A stretch of 64,000 bases of DNA from JACTMZ01 sp044359955 (GCA_044359955.1 JBIKLF010000011.1:3630-67629); one strand, 5' to 3'. Counted from the first letter of the stretch, positions 35,637-44,271 are shown. A program made the numbers and translations. The notes: generated from the sequence alone by a model not told the origin.

Positions 35637-36926
35637 GTGACCTCCCTCCGCCGCAACCTCCCGCTCTTCATCGCCTTCCGCGTTCTCTTCCACGCGCGGT
35701 TCTACTACCCGGTCATCGGCGTCCTCTTCCTCGATCTCGGGCTGACCCTCGAGCAATACGCCCTGCTCAATGTCATCTGGGCGGTGGTCATCATCGTGCT
35801 GGAAATTCCCTCCGGTGCACTGGCCGACGTGATCGGACGCAAGCGCGTCATCGTGCTTGCTGCCGTACTCATGGTCGTGGAAATGGCCGTCTTTGCCTTT
35901 GCCCCGCGCGGCGAATGGCTTTTCTTCTTCCTCGTGCTCAATCGCATCCTCAGCGGCGCAGCCGAAGCCTGTGCCAGCGGGGCCGACGAGGCTTTGGCTT
36001 ATGATTCCCTGCCGGAGGGCGACCGCCAAACCACCTGGCCGCGGGTCCTCGAGTCGCTTATGCGCTGGAAGTCCGGCGGCTTTTTCCTCGCCATGGTCAG
36101 TGGTGCCGCGCTCTTCGACCAAGGCCTGATGGTCTCGCTCTTCGGTTGGACCGGTTGGACGCCCGGCACCGGCGTCACCGTGCGCTGGCCGGTCTACGCC
36201 ACCCTTGTCACGTCGGTCCTCTGCCTGCTTGTCGCTTTGAATTTCCGCGAACCGCCCATGGCCCAGCCCAGCGGCCGTCATGCCACCGGGCGCGCCTGGC
36301 AAAACGTGATTGAAGGTGCCGTCCACGTCTTCACTTCCCGCCGCATCCTCTTCCTCATGGTGGCCGCCCTCCTCATCGACAGCTTCGTGCGGATCTTTCT
36401 CACCTTCGCCAGTAATTATTACCGGCTGATCGAGTTGCCTCCGTTCGTCAATGGCATGCTTGGCTCCACTCTCGCCCTCCTCGGCTTTGCCGTCGCACCA
36501 GTGGCCAAGCGCATGACCGCCCGGCTCGGCGTGGTCGCCAACTACACCATTGTCGCGGCGCTCGTGCTTGTCGGATTGACCGGCACCGCCCTGGCCGTGC
36601 CGTATTGGGGCGCCTGGGTCGTTATTCCCCTCGGCCTCTCCATGTCCGCCTTGCAGTTCTTCACCTCGAACTATCTCAATCTCTGGACCGAATCCCACGT
36701 GCGCGCCACCGTGCTCAGCTTCCGCGGCGTGGCCTTCAACCTCGGCTATGCTCTCGCGGGAATTCTTTTCGCCCAACTCACTGCCCACCTCCGCACCACT
36801 CACCCCGAGGCGGGCGAGAACACCATTTTTAGCATGGCCCTTCCCTGGTTACCCGCCGGCTTTCTCGGCTGCGGCCTCATCCTCTGGCTGGCCCTGCGAC
36901 TGGCCGTTCGGAAAAATCGCGAATAG
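35637..36926 (+). CDS. MFS transporter
   Basis: 429 residues with about 12 membrane segments and a MFS A-like motif in SGALADVIGRKRVIV. Start is GTG 35637. No substrate signature; uniporter/drug-efflux-type 12-TM proteins of this kind are common. A long hydrophilic loop occurs around residues 200-225. The ArsR-type regulator follows 66 bp downstream on the same strand and might control it, though that is only proximity. Confidence 0.85.
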   Translation: MTSLRRNLPLFIAFRVLFHARFYYPVIGVLFLDLGLTLEQYALLNVIWAVVIIVLEIPSGALADVIGRKRVIVLAAVLMVVEMAVFAFAPRGEWLFFFLVLNRILSGAAEACASGADEALAYDSLPEGDRQTTWPRVLESLMRWKSGGFFLAMVSGAALFDQGLMVSLFGWTGWTPGTGVTVRWPVYATLVTSVLCLLVALNFREPPMAQPSGRHATGRAWQNVIEGAVHVFTSRRILFLMVAALLIDSFVRIFLTFASNYYRLIELPPFVNGMLGSTLALLGFAVAPVAKRMTARLGVVANYTIVAALVLVGLTGTALAVPYWGAWVVIPLGLSMSALQFFTSNYLNLWTESHVRATVLSFRGVAFNLGYALAGILFAQLTAHLRTTHPEAGENTIFSMALPWLPAGFLGCGLILWLALRLAVRKNRE

Positions 36927-36992
36927 ATCCATACCCGTCCGTGGCATTTTGCCCTTCTGTCCGCGTCCCGCGGCTGTTAAGCAGGCTGCATT

Positions 36993-37280
36993 GTGGCTAA
37001 CAACGACCGAGGCAGGGCACAAATTGCAGGCGCTTTGTCCAACCACCGTCGCATCGAGATGATCCGGTTGCTCCAAGCACGCGGATCGCTCTGCGTCAAC
37101 GAGGTGGCCCAGGAATGCCGCATCGACGTGGCCACGGCCTCCGAACACGCCAAGAAATTGCACGAGGCGGGTCTGATCAAAAAACGCGCGGAGGGCCGCA
37201 AAGTCCATTTGCACCCCACCCGGCGCGCGGCCACGCTGCTTGGTACCATCGACTTGCTGTGGGAGTCGCCCGCCGATTGA
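36993..37280 (+). CDS. ArsR-family winged-helix regulator
   Basis: 95 residues from GTG 36993. ALSNHRRIEMIRLLQARGSL then NEVAQECRIDVATASEHAKKL and GLIKKRAEGRKVHLHP give the ArsR HTH and wing. No metal-binding CxC motif is seen at helix 3, so it need not be metal-responsive. It ends 25 bp before recG's GTG start. Confidence 0.85.
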   Translation: MANNDRGRAQIAGALSNHRRIEMIRLLQARGSLCVNEVAQECRIDVATASEHAKKLHEAGLIKKRAEGRKVHLHPTRRAATLLGTIDLLWESPAD

Positions 37281-37305
37281 TGCTCCGGCGCGGCGGATTT
37301 CGAGC

Positions 37306-39381
37306 GTGAGCAAAGCTTCCGGTCCTGCGCATGAGGTCGCGCCGTTGCGCTGGGACTCCCCCTTGGCTGCCTTGCCCCGTCTGACCCCGGCCCGCCTCCG
37401 CGCATTGCAGGAGGCCGGTTTGCAAACCGTGCATGATCTCATCCGCCACTATCCGCGGCGCCACGAGGACCGCCGGAAGTTTCCCGCCTTTCCCTCTGCC
37501 GCCACACCCGAAGCATTGTGCCTGCGCGGCACAGTGCAATCGGTCAGGTCCGCTTATTTCGGACGACGCAGCCAATTCACCCTCGTGCTGGCCGAAAAAT
37601 CCGGACACGTTCCCGCCGCCACCGTGCAATGCCGGTGGTTCAACCTCCGTTACCTTTCCAAAATTCTTCAAGCCGGACAGGACCTGGTCATCCACGGCCG
37701 ACCGCGCGCCCTGAAAAAAGGCGGCGTGGTCTTCGATCATCCCGACTTCGAGGTCCTCGAGAGTGATGCTCCGGACAGCGCCCTCATCCACCTCAACCGC
37801 ATCACTCCGGTCCATCCATCGATCGGAATCTGGAGTCCCCGCGCCCTGCGCCGCCTTGTTTTCGAGACCCTCGCGCAACTCTCCAGCGAAGACATCCCGC
37901 AACTCTGGCCAGCCGAACGCAACCTCACCACGACCGCCGCGCTCCGCGCCATCCACTTTCCCGCATCGGCGGACGAATTCGAGTCGGCCCGCACCCACCT
38001 CGCCCGCGAGGAACTTTTCGAAATGCAATGCGTGCTCGCCCGTCAGCGCGCGCGTCAGACCGGCGGCCGCGCCCCCGTCATCCCACGGCAAAGCAAACTT
38101 CTCGCCCGATTCCTCAAAGCCCTGCCCTTCAAACTCACCACCGCGCAAAAGCGCGTGCTCACCCACATCTTTGACGACTTGGCGACCGGACACCCGATGA
38201 ACCGCCTCCTCCACGGCGATGTGGGCAGCGGAAAAACCGTGGTCGCCGCCACCGCCATGCTCGGCGCCATTGCGGCGGGACACTCCGCCGCGCTCATGGC
38301 CCCCACCCAAGTGCTGGCCCACCAGCATTACGACAATTTCCGCAAGCTGTTCGAACCGCTCGGTGTCCCCGTCGTCCTCCGCACCGCCGCCCGCCAAGAA
38401 AAATCCGGCACGGCCGGTCCGCGGATCGTCATCGGCACGCATGCCCTGCTCTTCGCCCCGGAAACCGTCGGCCGCCCCGCTCTCGTCGTGATCGACGAGC
38501 AGCACAAATTCGGGGTGCGCCAGCGGGCCAAACTTTCCGGGCAAGAACCGCACCCGCATGTCCTCGTCATGTCGGCCACCCCCATCCCCCGCACCCTCGC
38601 CCTCACCCTCTACGGGGACCTTGATTTGTCGCTGCTCGACGAAATGCCGCCCGGACGCATTCCCATCCGCACGCTGGTCCGCGCACCGGAAAAACTCAAC
38701 GAGGCCGCCGCATTTCTCCGGCAGAAACTCGACGAAGGACGCCAAGCCTACCTGGTCTATCCCGTGATCGAAGAGGGTGTGCGCACCGGGTTGAAAGCCG
38801 CCACCGCGGAATACGCGCGGTGGAGCGAACGGCTCGCGCCGCACTCCTGCGCCCTGCTGCACGGACGGCTCAAGGCGGAGGAAAAGGACCTGATCATGGC
38901 CAGCTTCCGCGCCGGGGAAACCCGCGTGCTGGTCAGCACCACGGTGATCGAAGTCGGCATCGATGTGGCCAACGCCACCGTGCTGCTCGTCGAGAATGCC
39001 GAACGCTTCGGGCTGGCCCAGCTGCACCAGTTGCGCGGACGCGTCGGCCGCGGCGCGGAACAATCCTGGTGCATCCTGCTGGCCGGCGAAGATGCCGGGG
39101 ACAAAATCGAGCGCCTGAAAATTCTCGAAGCAGCCTCGGACGGCTTTGCCATCGCCGAGGCCGACCTCGAACTCCGCGGACCCGGCGACCTCCTCGGCAC
39201 CGCACAGACCGGCCTCCCCCCCGTCCGCTTGGCCAAACTCCCCCGCGATCTGCCCCTGCTCGAAGAAGCCCGCACCGCTGCACAAAAACTCATGACCCAG
39301 GATCCCGAACTCCAAAGTCACCCGGCCCTCCGGGCACGCCTCGGATTCTGGGAAAAACAGCTCTTCGCTGGTGTCGCGTGA
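37306..39381 (+). CDS. recG: ATP-dependent DNA helicase RecG
   Basis: 691 residues from GTG 37306. The frame opens at 37240, inside the arsR-like gene, but the conserved region begins after GTG. The wedge/OB domain lies at ~50-210. Helicase motifs: I LLHGDVGSGKTVVAATA, II VVIDEQHKFGVRQR, III VMSATPIPRTLALTLYGD, then IV-VI (LLHGRLKAEEKDLIM, VSTTVIEVGIDVANAT, QLHQLRGRVGRG). It remodels stalled forks and Holliday junctions. Confidence 0.95.
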   Translation: MSKASGPAHEVAPLRWDSPLAALPRLTPARLRALQEAGLQTVHDLIRHYPRRHEDRRKFPAFPSAATPEALCLRGTVQSVRSAYFGRRSQFTLVLAEKSGHVPAATVQCRWFNLRYLSKILQAGQDLVIHGRPRALKKGGVVFDHPDFEVLESDAPDSALIHLNRITPVHPSIGIWSPRALRRLVFETLAQLSSEDIPQLWPAERNLTTTAALRAIHFPASADEFESARTHLAREELFEMQCVLARQRARQTGGRAPVIPRQSKLLARFLKALPFKLTTAQKRVLTHIFDDLATGHPMNRLLHGDVGSGKTVVAATAMLGAIAAGHSAALMAPTQVLAHQHYDNFRKLFEPLGVPVVLRTAARQEKSGTAGPRIVIGTHALLFAPETVGRPALVVIDEQHKFGVRQRAKLSGQEPHPHVLVMSATPIPRTLALTLYGDLDLSLLDEMPPGRIPIRTLVRAPEKLNEAAAFLRQKLDEGRQAYLVYPVIEEGVRTGLKAATAEYARWSERLAPHSCALLHGRLKAEEKDLIMASFRAGETRVLVSTTVIEVGIDVANATVLLVENAERFGLAQLHQLRGRVGRGAEQSWCILLAGEDAGDKIERLKILEAASDGFAIAEADLELRGPGDLLGTAQTGLPPVRLAKLPRDLPLLEEARTAAQKLMTQDPELQSHPALRARLGFWEKQLFAGVA

Positions 39382-39554
39382 CGCCCAGATCCTCCCCACT
39401 TGTCGCGGCAGTCAGCCGAGGCTTGGCGAACCGAAGCGCAGCGAAGATGGGTCGCTTAAAGCGAACAACTGATACCGTCGGCGAAGCCGGAGATAGCCCC
39501 GAGGCAAACAGGTCGCCGTGGCGATCAACTGATATGACCGCCGGAACATTAGCT

Positions 39555-39597
39555 TGGATAAGCGTCCGGCGCTCACAGAGCGCCGCTACAAAAGCAG
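39555..39597. repeat. REP-like palindrome 3' of the RAYT gene
   Basis: CGGCGCTCACAGAGCGCCGC followed by TACAAAAG. On the minus strand its TGTAG supplies the TAG stop (39586-39588) of the RAYT transposase gene. Part of the same dispersed family as 16636 and 40067. Confidence 0.75.
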
Positions 39598-40059
39598 ATT
39601 CTTGCGGTATTCGAGTTCGTGAATCTCCCCCGCATACGGCCAATCCTCGGCACGATCCACCAATCCCGCCCGCGCTGGATTCGCCCGCACATACTCCCAC
39701 TTTTGCGAGTAGGATTCGCTGCCACGCATGATGTGATCGAAGAACCCTTTCTGCCAATGCGGGGGTGGTTCCCCGCGAGCCCGCAAGACCTTGGAGATGC
39801 TGTTCTTGAGTGACCGGATCCACTCGGGGAGCCGAATCTGGTCGTCCTCGAGAACAACAAAGAGATGCAAGTGATCCGGCATCAAAACATACCGTCCCAC
39901 CCAAGCACCACGCGCAGATCCCTTCTTCACCAATCCCACAAACGCCTCATGGATCAAGTCACTCGCCAGCAACTCGCGGCGGTCAGCAGTGCACGCCGTG
40001 ACAAAGTAAATCGGCCACCTTTCGTAGGTTGTCTCCAAACGTCGCAATCGCTCGGCCAT
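39586..40059 (-). mobile_element. REP-associated tyrosine transposase (RAYT, IS200-like Y1)
   Basis: 157 residues. The HUH motif is MPDHLHLFV and the catalytic tyrosine is likely in RGSESYSQKWEYVRANPARA, the layout of Tnp_1/RAYT proteins. Length is normal. Unlike full IS200/IS605 elements it has no neighbouring tnpB, and it sits between two REP-like palindromes (39555-39597 and 40067-40145), which is how single-copy RAYTs are organised. The stop codon is inside the left palindrome. It is probably the enzyme that moved the dispersed TGTAG palindromes, inferred from the arrangement. Confidence 0.85.
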
Positions 40060-40066
40060 CCAACCC

Positions 40067-40145
40067 TTGTAGCGGCGCGTCTATGACCGCCGCAACCTTC
40101 GCTTGGCAAAGGAATGCACCGACGCTCGCAGAGCGCCGCTACACC
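40067..40145. repeat. REP-like palindrome 5' of the RAYT gene
   Basis: TTGTAGCGGCGCGTCTATGA, then GCCGCAACCTTC, and at the far end GACGCTCGCAGAGCGCCGCT with ACACC. Same families as at 29995. The far end supplies the TAG stop codon (40139-40141) of the GH75-like lipoprotein gene. Confidence 0.75.
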
Positions 40146-41446
40146 TCCGGGGAAACGCCCGGGGACGCCTCCGGCCGAGGCGACTCCGCCGCCGGCGATG
40201 GCGACGGGCTCGCAGCTGGCACCTCTTCCGGCCAAGGCGGCACGATATTCTCCCAATGATGCAATGGTGCGTCGGGCACACCGATTTCGGCCAGGAGTTC
40301 CGTGCAACGCGCATGCCATCTTTCCAAATCCGGAGCGGAGCGCTTTTCCTCCGCCGAACCGGGGAAGACGAGATAGGTCACGGCCAGATCACTGACCGGA
40401 CGCGCCAGCGGCGTGCCCGTTTTGCGGATCTCATCGCAAAGACGCAGCGAGGCCTCACCCACTTTGTAGGAAGGACCCGCGTCACCCACAATCGACGGAT
40501 ACATTTTGTCCCCGTGAATAACGACCGCATAGTCCCCGACTTTCGGCACCTCCGCACCTTCACCCCGCATCATGAACCCCGGCAGCACAATCGTCGGGTC
40601 CGTCTTGCTGATGAGAAAACTCGCACTTTTCAGATCGGCAATCTGACGTTTGGACGCCGCGATGCGGTCGGTCAACTCCTGCCGCCGCACCTCCTTCGTG
40701 TCGGGCTTGGCCAATTCCGCTTCCTCCTCGGCCATGCGCTCCTCGAACCTTTTGATGAAAGGATTCGGACGGTCCGTCGTCTTCGGCCAACGGTAACTGG
40801 TCTGCGGCTGGAAGAACTGACCCGAACCGTCCACCTCGACATTACGGTCGCCATCGGAGCCATCCACATTCACATCCATATCGCCCTGCACGAAGAGTGC
40901 GCGCCGTCCGGTCTCGGCATGCTTGAGCTGCAGAATGGTGTCGCAATCGTAAAAATTATGACGCGAAAGGATCTGCTCGATTTTTTCCAAACGCCCCTTC
41001 AGCCAATCGAGCTTCAGGTCATAAATTTTCCCGTAATCCGGCGAAACCCGCGCGGATTCCAGCAAGAGCGGCAGCGACGGCAATAATTCCGGCAGACGCG
41101 CATTGGCCACCTGCACATCTTCCAACGAGGTCGCCGGGCGCGGGACACGGATTTTGAGGTTCAACTCAAGACGGTAAGAGTTGTCGACCTCACGGTCGCG
41201 GGCCGCCGTATCCCCGGGAGACGTCTCGACCTTCCACTCGTATTGCAGCCCGTTGAAAATCATCCCGGTCTCCATCGGCTTGCGCGGCACAAAGGGCGTC
41301 GGGGTCGGCGTGGGCGGCGGCACCGGGGTCGGCACCGGAGTGGGTGACGGCGTGGGGGTCGGAGGCGGCGGTGGAGGGGCGGACGGACCGCAACCGGCCA
41401 GAGCCAAACCCACCCATGCCATTACTCCGGAACGTCGCCAGGTCAT
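40139..41446 (-). CDS. lipoprotein with GH75 chitosanase-like domain
   Basis: 435 residues. Lipobox LALAGC makes Cys19 the lipidated residue, followed by a long Pro/Thr linker (residues ~22-52). The downstream domain has GDMDVNVDGSDGDRN, SYRWP, DPTIVLPGFMMRG, VGDYAVVIHGDKMYPSIVGD and KVGEASLRLCDEI, which parallels the DxDGSDG and (V)GDxGPx..GEAS pattern of GH75 chitosanase-like proteins. The C-terminal tail is another Pro/Ser-rich low-complexity stretch. A glycosidase role is likely but unproven; activity cannot be judged from motifs alone. The stop codon is part of the REP-like unit at 40067. Confidence 0.7.
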   Translation of the reverse strand: MTWRRSGVMAWVGLALAGCGPSAPPPPPPTPTPSPTPVPTPVPPPTPTPTPFVPRKPMETGMIFNGLQYEWKVETSPGDTAARDREVDNSYRLELNLKIRVPRPATSLEDVQVANARLPELLPSLPLLLESARVSPDYGKIYDLKLDWLKGRLEKIEQILSRHNFYDCDTILQLKHAETGRRALFVQGDMDVNVDGSDGDRNVEVDGSGQFFQPQTSYRWPKTTDRPNPFIKRFEERMAEEEAELAKPDTKEVRRQELTDRIAASKRQIADLKSASFLISKTDPTIVLPGFMMRGEGAEVPKVGDYAVVIHGDKMYPSIVGDAGPSYKVGEASLRLCDEIRKTGTPLARPVSDLAVTYLVFPGSAEEKRSAPDLERWHARCTELLAEIGVPDAPLHHWENIVPPWPEEVPAASPSPSPAAESPRPEASPGVSPEV

Positions 41447-41543
41447 CCCGGTATCACGTCATGCCCGCCGCACCTCTGTCCAGCCGAACCGGAGATTTTT
41501 TGCGGGACGCCCGCCACTTTCGTGATATTTTTACCCTCAGTCA

Positions 41544-41617
41544 CGGGCTGTGGCTCAGCTTGGTAGAGCGCTTGAATGGGGTTCAAGAGGTCCCGGGTTC
41601 AAATCCCGGCAGCCCGA
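41544..41617 (+). tRNA. tRNA-Pro (anticodon GGG)
   Basis: Complete cloverleaf read by eye: acceptor CGGGCTG / CAGCCCG, D-arm GCTC...GAGC, anticodon stem CTTGA / TCAAG with loop ATGGGGT (anticodon GGG), T-arm CCGGG TTCAAAT CCCGG, discriminator A. No CCA is encoded. It is followed at once by repeats of its own 3' end and a run of toxin-antitoxin modules. Confidence 0.93.
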
Positions 41618-41635
41618 TTATTCAAAAACTCGGAA

Positions 41636-41685
41636 GAGCGGTCGCCGCGGCGACAGGTCCCGGGTTCAAATCCCGGCAGCCCGAT
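41636..41685 (+). repeat. tRNA-3'-end direct repeat, copy 1
   Basis: GAGCG, then the 14-bp palindrome GTCGCCGCGGCGAC (41641-41654), then the 31-bp tRNA-Pro 3' end AGGTCCCGGGTTCAAATCCC...CCCGAT (41655-41685). Identical over 50 bp to 42554-42603. The tRNA itself carries the 31-bp portion at 41588-41618. Confidence 0.9.
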
Positions 41686-41708
41686 ATTCCGAAACAGCGA
41701 CAAAAACC

Positions 41709-42035
41709 ATGAACCCGCACTCGGCCATCGACGCGCGCTCGCTCGACATGGACCGGCTCATAGCCCAGCGCCTGCGGGAGAACCCAGCTGTTTTGGACAA
41801 AGCGCGCAGTGTTTTGGCGAAATGGATGACATCGTGCGACGCCAGCGTGCGCCCGGTCTTTGAAGAGTGGCGCGTTATTCTGGACGGCCCGATATCGGGA
41901 GTATTCGCCGTGCTGGAGGGTGTCGACGAAAGGTCAATGCGCCTGCGCCAATCGAGCCCCTTTTGCGGGATCCTCACCCCGGCCGAACGCACGGCCATCT
42001 TGATGTCACATCGGCATGACCAGAGAGCAGCTTGA
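41709..42035 (+). CDS. putative antitoxin-like partner of nucleotidyltransferase
   Basis: 108 residues, largely helical, with MDRLIAQRLRENPAVLDKA, KARSVLAKWMTSCD and RQSSPFCGILTPAERTAIL. I recognise the pattern as the small proteins that precede DUF6036-like nucleotidyltransferases in two-gene modules, but not a named domain. Its stop overlaps the next gene by 20 bp. It lies between two 50-bp tRNA-derived repeats. Confidence 0.6.
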   Translation: MNPHSAIDARSLDMDRLIAQRLRENPAVLDKARSVLAKWMTSCDASVRPVFEEWRVILDGPISGVFAVLEGVDERSMRLRQSSPFCGILTPAERTAILMSHRHDQRAA

Positions 42036-42555
42036 GCATATCGTGCGCGCCGCGGCGGCCAATGCCGACACGGATGAAATCGTGGTGGTTGGCAGCCAGG
42101 CTCTCCTCGGGTCGGTGCCACAACCAAGGCAAGAGGTCCTTGTCCGCTCGATGGAAGCGGATGTTTTTCCGCTTAAATTTCCCGAGCGTTCCATCCTGAT
42201 CGACGGCGCAATCGGAGAGAAATCCATCTTCCACGAATCGTTCGGTTACTACGCCCATGGCGTAACGCCCGAAACGGCGATCCTTCCAGAGGGATGGCAG
42301 GGCCGCCTCGTTCCGGTGCGCAACGAAAACACACGTGGCTGCACCGGTTGGTGCTTGGATTTGCATGACTTGGCAGTGAGCAAACTCGCCGCGGGCCGCG
42401 AGAAAGACATGGAATTCATCCATGGGATGTGGCTCGAGGAACTGATAGACCCGGCAACACTCCGCAACCGGATCAAGGCGACGCCATTCCCAACCTCGGA
42501 GCACGCCGAGGCTGCAGCGTCCCGCTGCGAGAAACTGCTGCTATCGGGAGAATGA
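42016..42555 (+). CDS. DUF6036-type nucleotidyltransferase-like protein (putative toxin)
   Basis: 179 residues. EIVVVGSQALLG resembles the nucleotidyltransferase Gly-Ser motif, followed by SMEADVFPLKF with a likely acidic metal-binding residue, and LHDLAVSKLAAGREKDMEFI as in AbiEii/DUF6036 proteins. It overlaps the preceding gene by 20 bp, as two-gene toxin-antitoxin modules do. It ends 2 bp into the start of the second tRNA-derived repeat. Confidence 0.6.
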   Translation: MTREQLEHIVRAAAANADTDEIVVVGSQALLGSVPQPRQEVLVRSMEADVFPLKFPERSILIDGAIGEKSIFHESFGYYAHGVTPETAILPEGWQGRLVPVRNENTRGCTGWCLDLHDLAVSKLAAGREKDMEFIHGMWLEELIDPATLRNRIKATPFPTSEHAEAAASRCEKLLLSGE

Positions 42556-42603
42556 GCGGTCGCCGCGGCGACAGGTCCCGGGTTCAAATCCCGGCAGCCC
42601 GAT
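42554..42603 (+). repeat. tRNA-3'-end direct repeat, copy 2
   Basis: Identical to 41636-41685 over 50 bp; palindrome at 42559-42572, tRNA-derived part 42573-42603. With copy 1 it brackets the nucleotidyltransferase module (868 bp between the repeats). Confidence 0.9.
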
Positions 42604-42758
42604 TATCCGAAGCTTGGGGAATCTTCTTTGATCTGAAAAGGTTCGCGGAGGGATGCGGGGAAGCTGGGCTGGGCTGGTCGCTACGGAATAGCTCTACGGA
42701 ACTTCGGAAATGGGGAGTTGACTGATTTAGGCAGTGAGAGGAGCTTCACCAAGCCTGT

Positions 42759-43718
42759 ATGAAACAGCTTATCCCCATTCTTACCATTACGGCACTCCTC
42801 TCTTCATCCGTTGGAACAGCTAAGGCAACTGATTGGGACAGCATCCTATCCTATAAACATTACTATGACCCTACACCAAATCTAATTGCATGGCAGGCTA
42901 ATACCACTATCGGAGGATTGAGCAATCCCACATCCGTTGGGGACTCAACAACTTGGTCATTTGGTCAGGTGGTTAATGGTCAATGGGAGGGTACAGCCGT
43001 GGGAAATATAGCGGTTGGTACCAACATAGTAAGCCAAATGAACTTTAGTTTAAGCGGCAGAATTAATGCTGATGGGGCATGGCAGATATTATTTACGGAT
43101 ACTAACGAACGTGTAAGTATAGGAGTCGGCGTGATGGAGCTTGTAAATGGGGTTTGGATGCCACTTGCTCAAACAATTGGCAATCCAACTTTGGTTCTTG
43201 CTCACTGGGCTTACAACATTCCATATGACCCCAGTATTACAACGCCTCCGCCCGCAACTGACTATGTGACATATCCAAGTGTTACATCTGATAGTTATAG
43301 TTGGATCATTGGATCTACTTGGAGCATACAGAATTCAGCATTATTTGGTACAAGTGATCCAGGCAGATTAACTTTTTCGGGTTTTAATAATGGCCATATG
43401 TGGGGATCTGGCACTGGACCCTCCAATAGTACAGTGACGAGTTTTACAACCCTAGGGACTGTAACTCCAACGGGTAATGTCTTGCTGGGCTTTTTACATG
43501 ACACAAACATGTCTGCGATGTGGGGAACAATTGACACGAATGCCGCTTCTCTTTCGGTTATGAATATAGCAGACTATGGCTTTGGAACTACTAATGGCAC
43601 CTCAAATGGTGATAGCGCGACATTAACATTGGAATCTGTCCCCGAGCCCTCCACGTACGCACTCCTTCTTCTCAGCGGAGCAGCTTCGCTTTGGGCTTTA
43701 AAGCGCCGCAAACGCTAA
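42759..43718 (+). CDS. PEP-CTERM sorting-domain protein
   Basis: 319 residues with a signal peptide (LIPILTITALLSSSVGTAKA) and a C-terminal PEP-CTERM tail: SVPEPSTYALLLLS, hydrophobic helix, then KRRKR. The middle is Ser/Thr/Gly/Asn-rich beta-type sequence without a domain I know. Its base composition is clearly AT-richer than neighbouring genes (abundant ATA, TTA, AAT codons), which suggests recent transfer. Exported and anchored or processed by exosortase, if one exists in the genome. Confidence 0.8.
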   Translation: MKQLIPILTITALLSSSVGTAKATDWDSILSYKHYYDPTPNLIAWQANTTIGGLSNPTSVGDSTTWSFGQVVNGQWEGTAVGNIAVGTNIVSQMNFSLSGRINADGAWQILFTDTNERVSIGVGVMELVNGVWMPLAQTIGNPTLVLAHWAYNIPYDPSITTPPPATDYVTYPSVTSDSYSWIIGSTWSIQNSALFGTSDPGRLTFSGFNNGHMWGSGTGPSNSTVTSFTTLGTVTPTGNVLLGFLHDTNMSAMWGTIDTNAASLSVMNIADYGFGTTNGTSNGDSATLTLESVPEPSTYALLLLSGAASLWALKRRKR

Positions 43719-43953
43719 ACAGCTTCCAAAAGTCTCCTTCACGAAATCCTCAAAGCAAAAAGCAGACTCATTCTGCTGAATCTTTCTGACGATCTTCCGC
43801 TTTACGGAACCCAAAGACTCCTTCTGCCTCAGTCGGTAAACGAGTTCGATGTCGAGGTAACCCTTTGCATCAACATCTCGAAGGAGTAGTTGAAGATTCT
43901 TCGGATCTCTCGGAAGGATGAGACCGTTTTGGATGTAGTCAGATTGAGCAGAG
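43698..43953 (-). pseudogene. orphan C-terminal coding fragment next to mazF
   Basis: The frame continues from the end of mazF without a start codon and has protein-like usage: NGLILPRDPKNLQLLLRDVD, YLDIELVYRLRQKESLG and ESAFCFEDFVKETF, ending at TAA 43698. It overlaps the PEP-CTERM gene's last bases. I do not recognise the family. It looks like the 3' remnant of a gene whose front part is gone. Confidence 0.35.
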
Positions 43954-44271
43954 TTATTTCTCGAACATCTCACCGAGAACACTGAGCACGCGGTCTGAAG
44001 CCGAAGGCGAGAGCCGTCCCAGTTTTTTGACCAGCCGTGTTTTGTCCACCGCGCGGATCTGGTCCAACACGACCTGACCCGCCGTGCCTTGGAAAGTGCA
44101 AGGCACCCTTGTCGGATAATCACGGCCCTTCGTTGTCATCGGCGCGATGATAACCGTCCCAATATGGTGATTCATCTCGTCAGGAGAAATCACCGTGCAG
44201 GGCCTGGTCTTCTTGATCACGCGCCCGATCGTGGGGTCCAGCGCCACAAGAAAAACGTCGAAACGGTTCAC
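43954..44271 (-). CDS. mazF: MazF/PemK-family toxin
   Basis: 105 residues using GTG 44271, which overlaps the mazE TGA as GTGA; GTG 44283 is an alternative start. RFDVFLVALDPTIGRVIKKTRPCTVIS, VIIAPMTTKGRDYPTRVPC and GQVVLDQIRAVDKTRL match PemK/MazF endoribonucleases. By family it cleaves RNA unless bound by the antitoxin encoded upstream. Confidence 0.88.
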   Translation of the reverse strand: MNRFDVFLVALDPTIGRVIKKTRPCTVISPDEMNHHIGTVIIAPMTTKGRDYPTRVPCTFQGTAGQVVLDQIRAVDKTRLVKKLGRLSPSASDRVLSVLGEMFEK

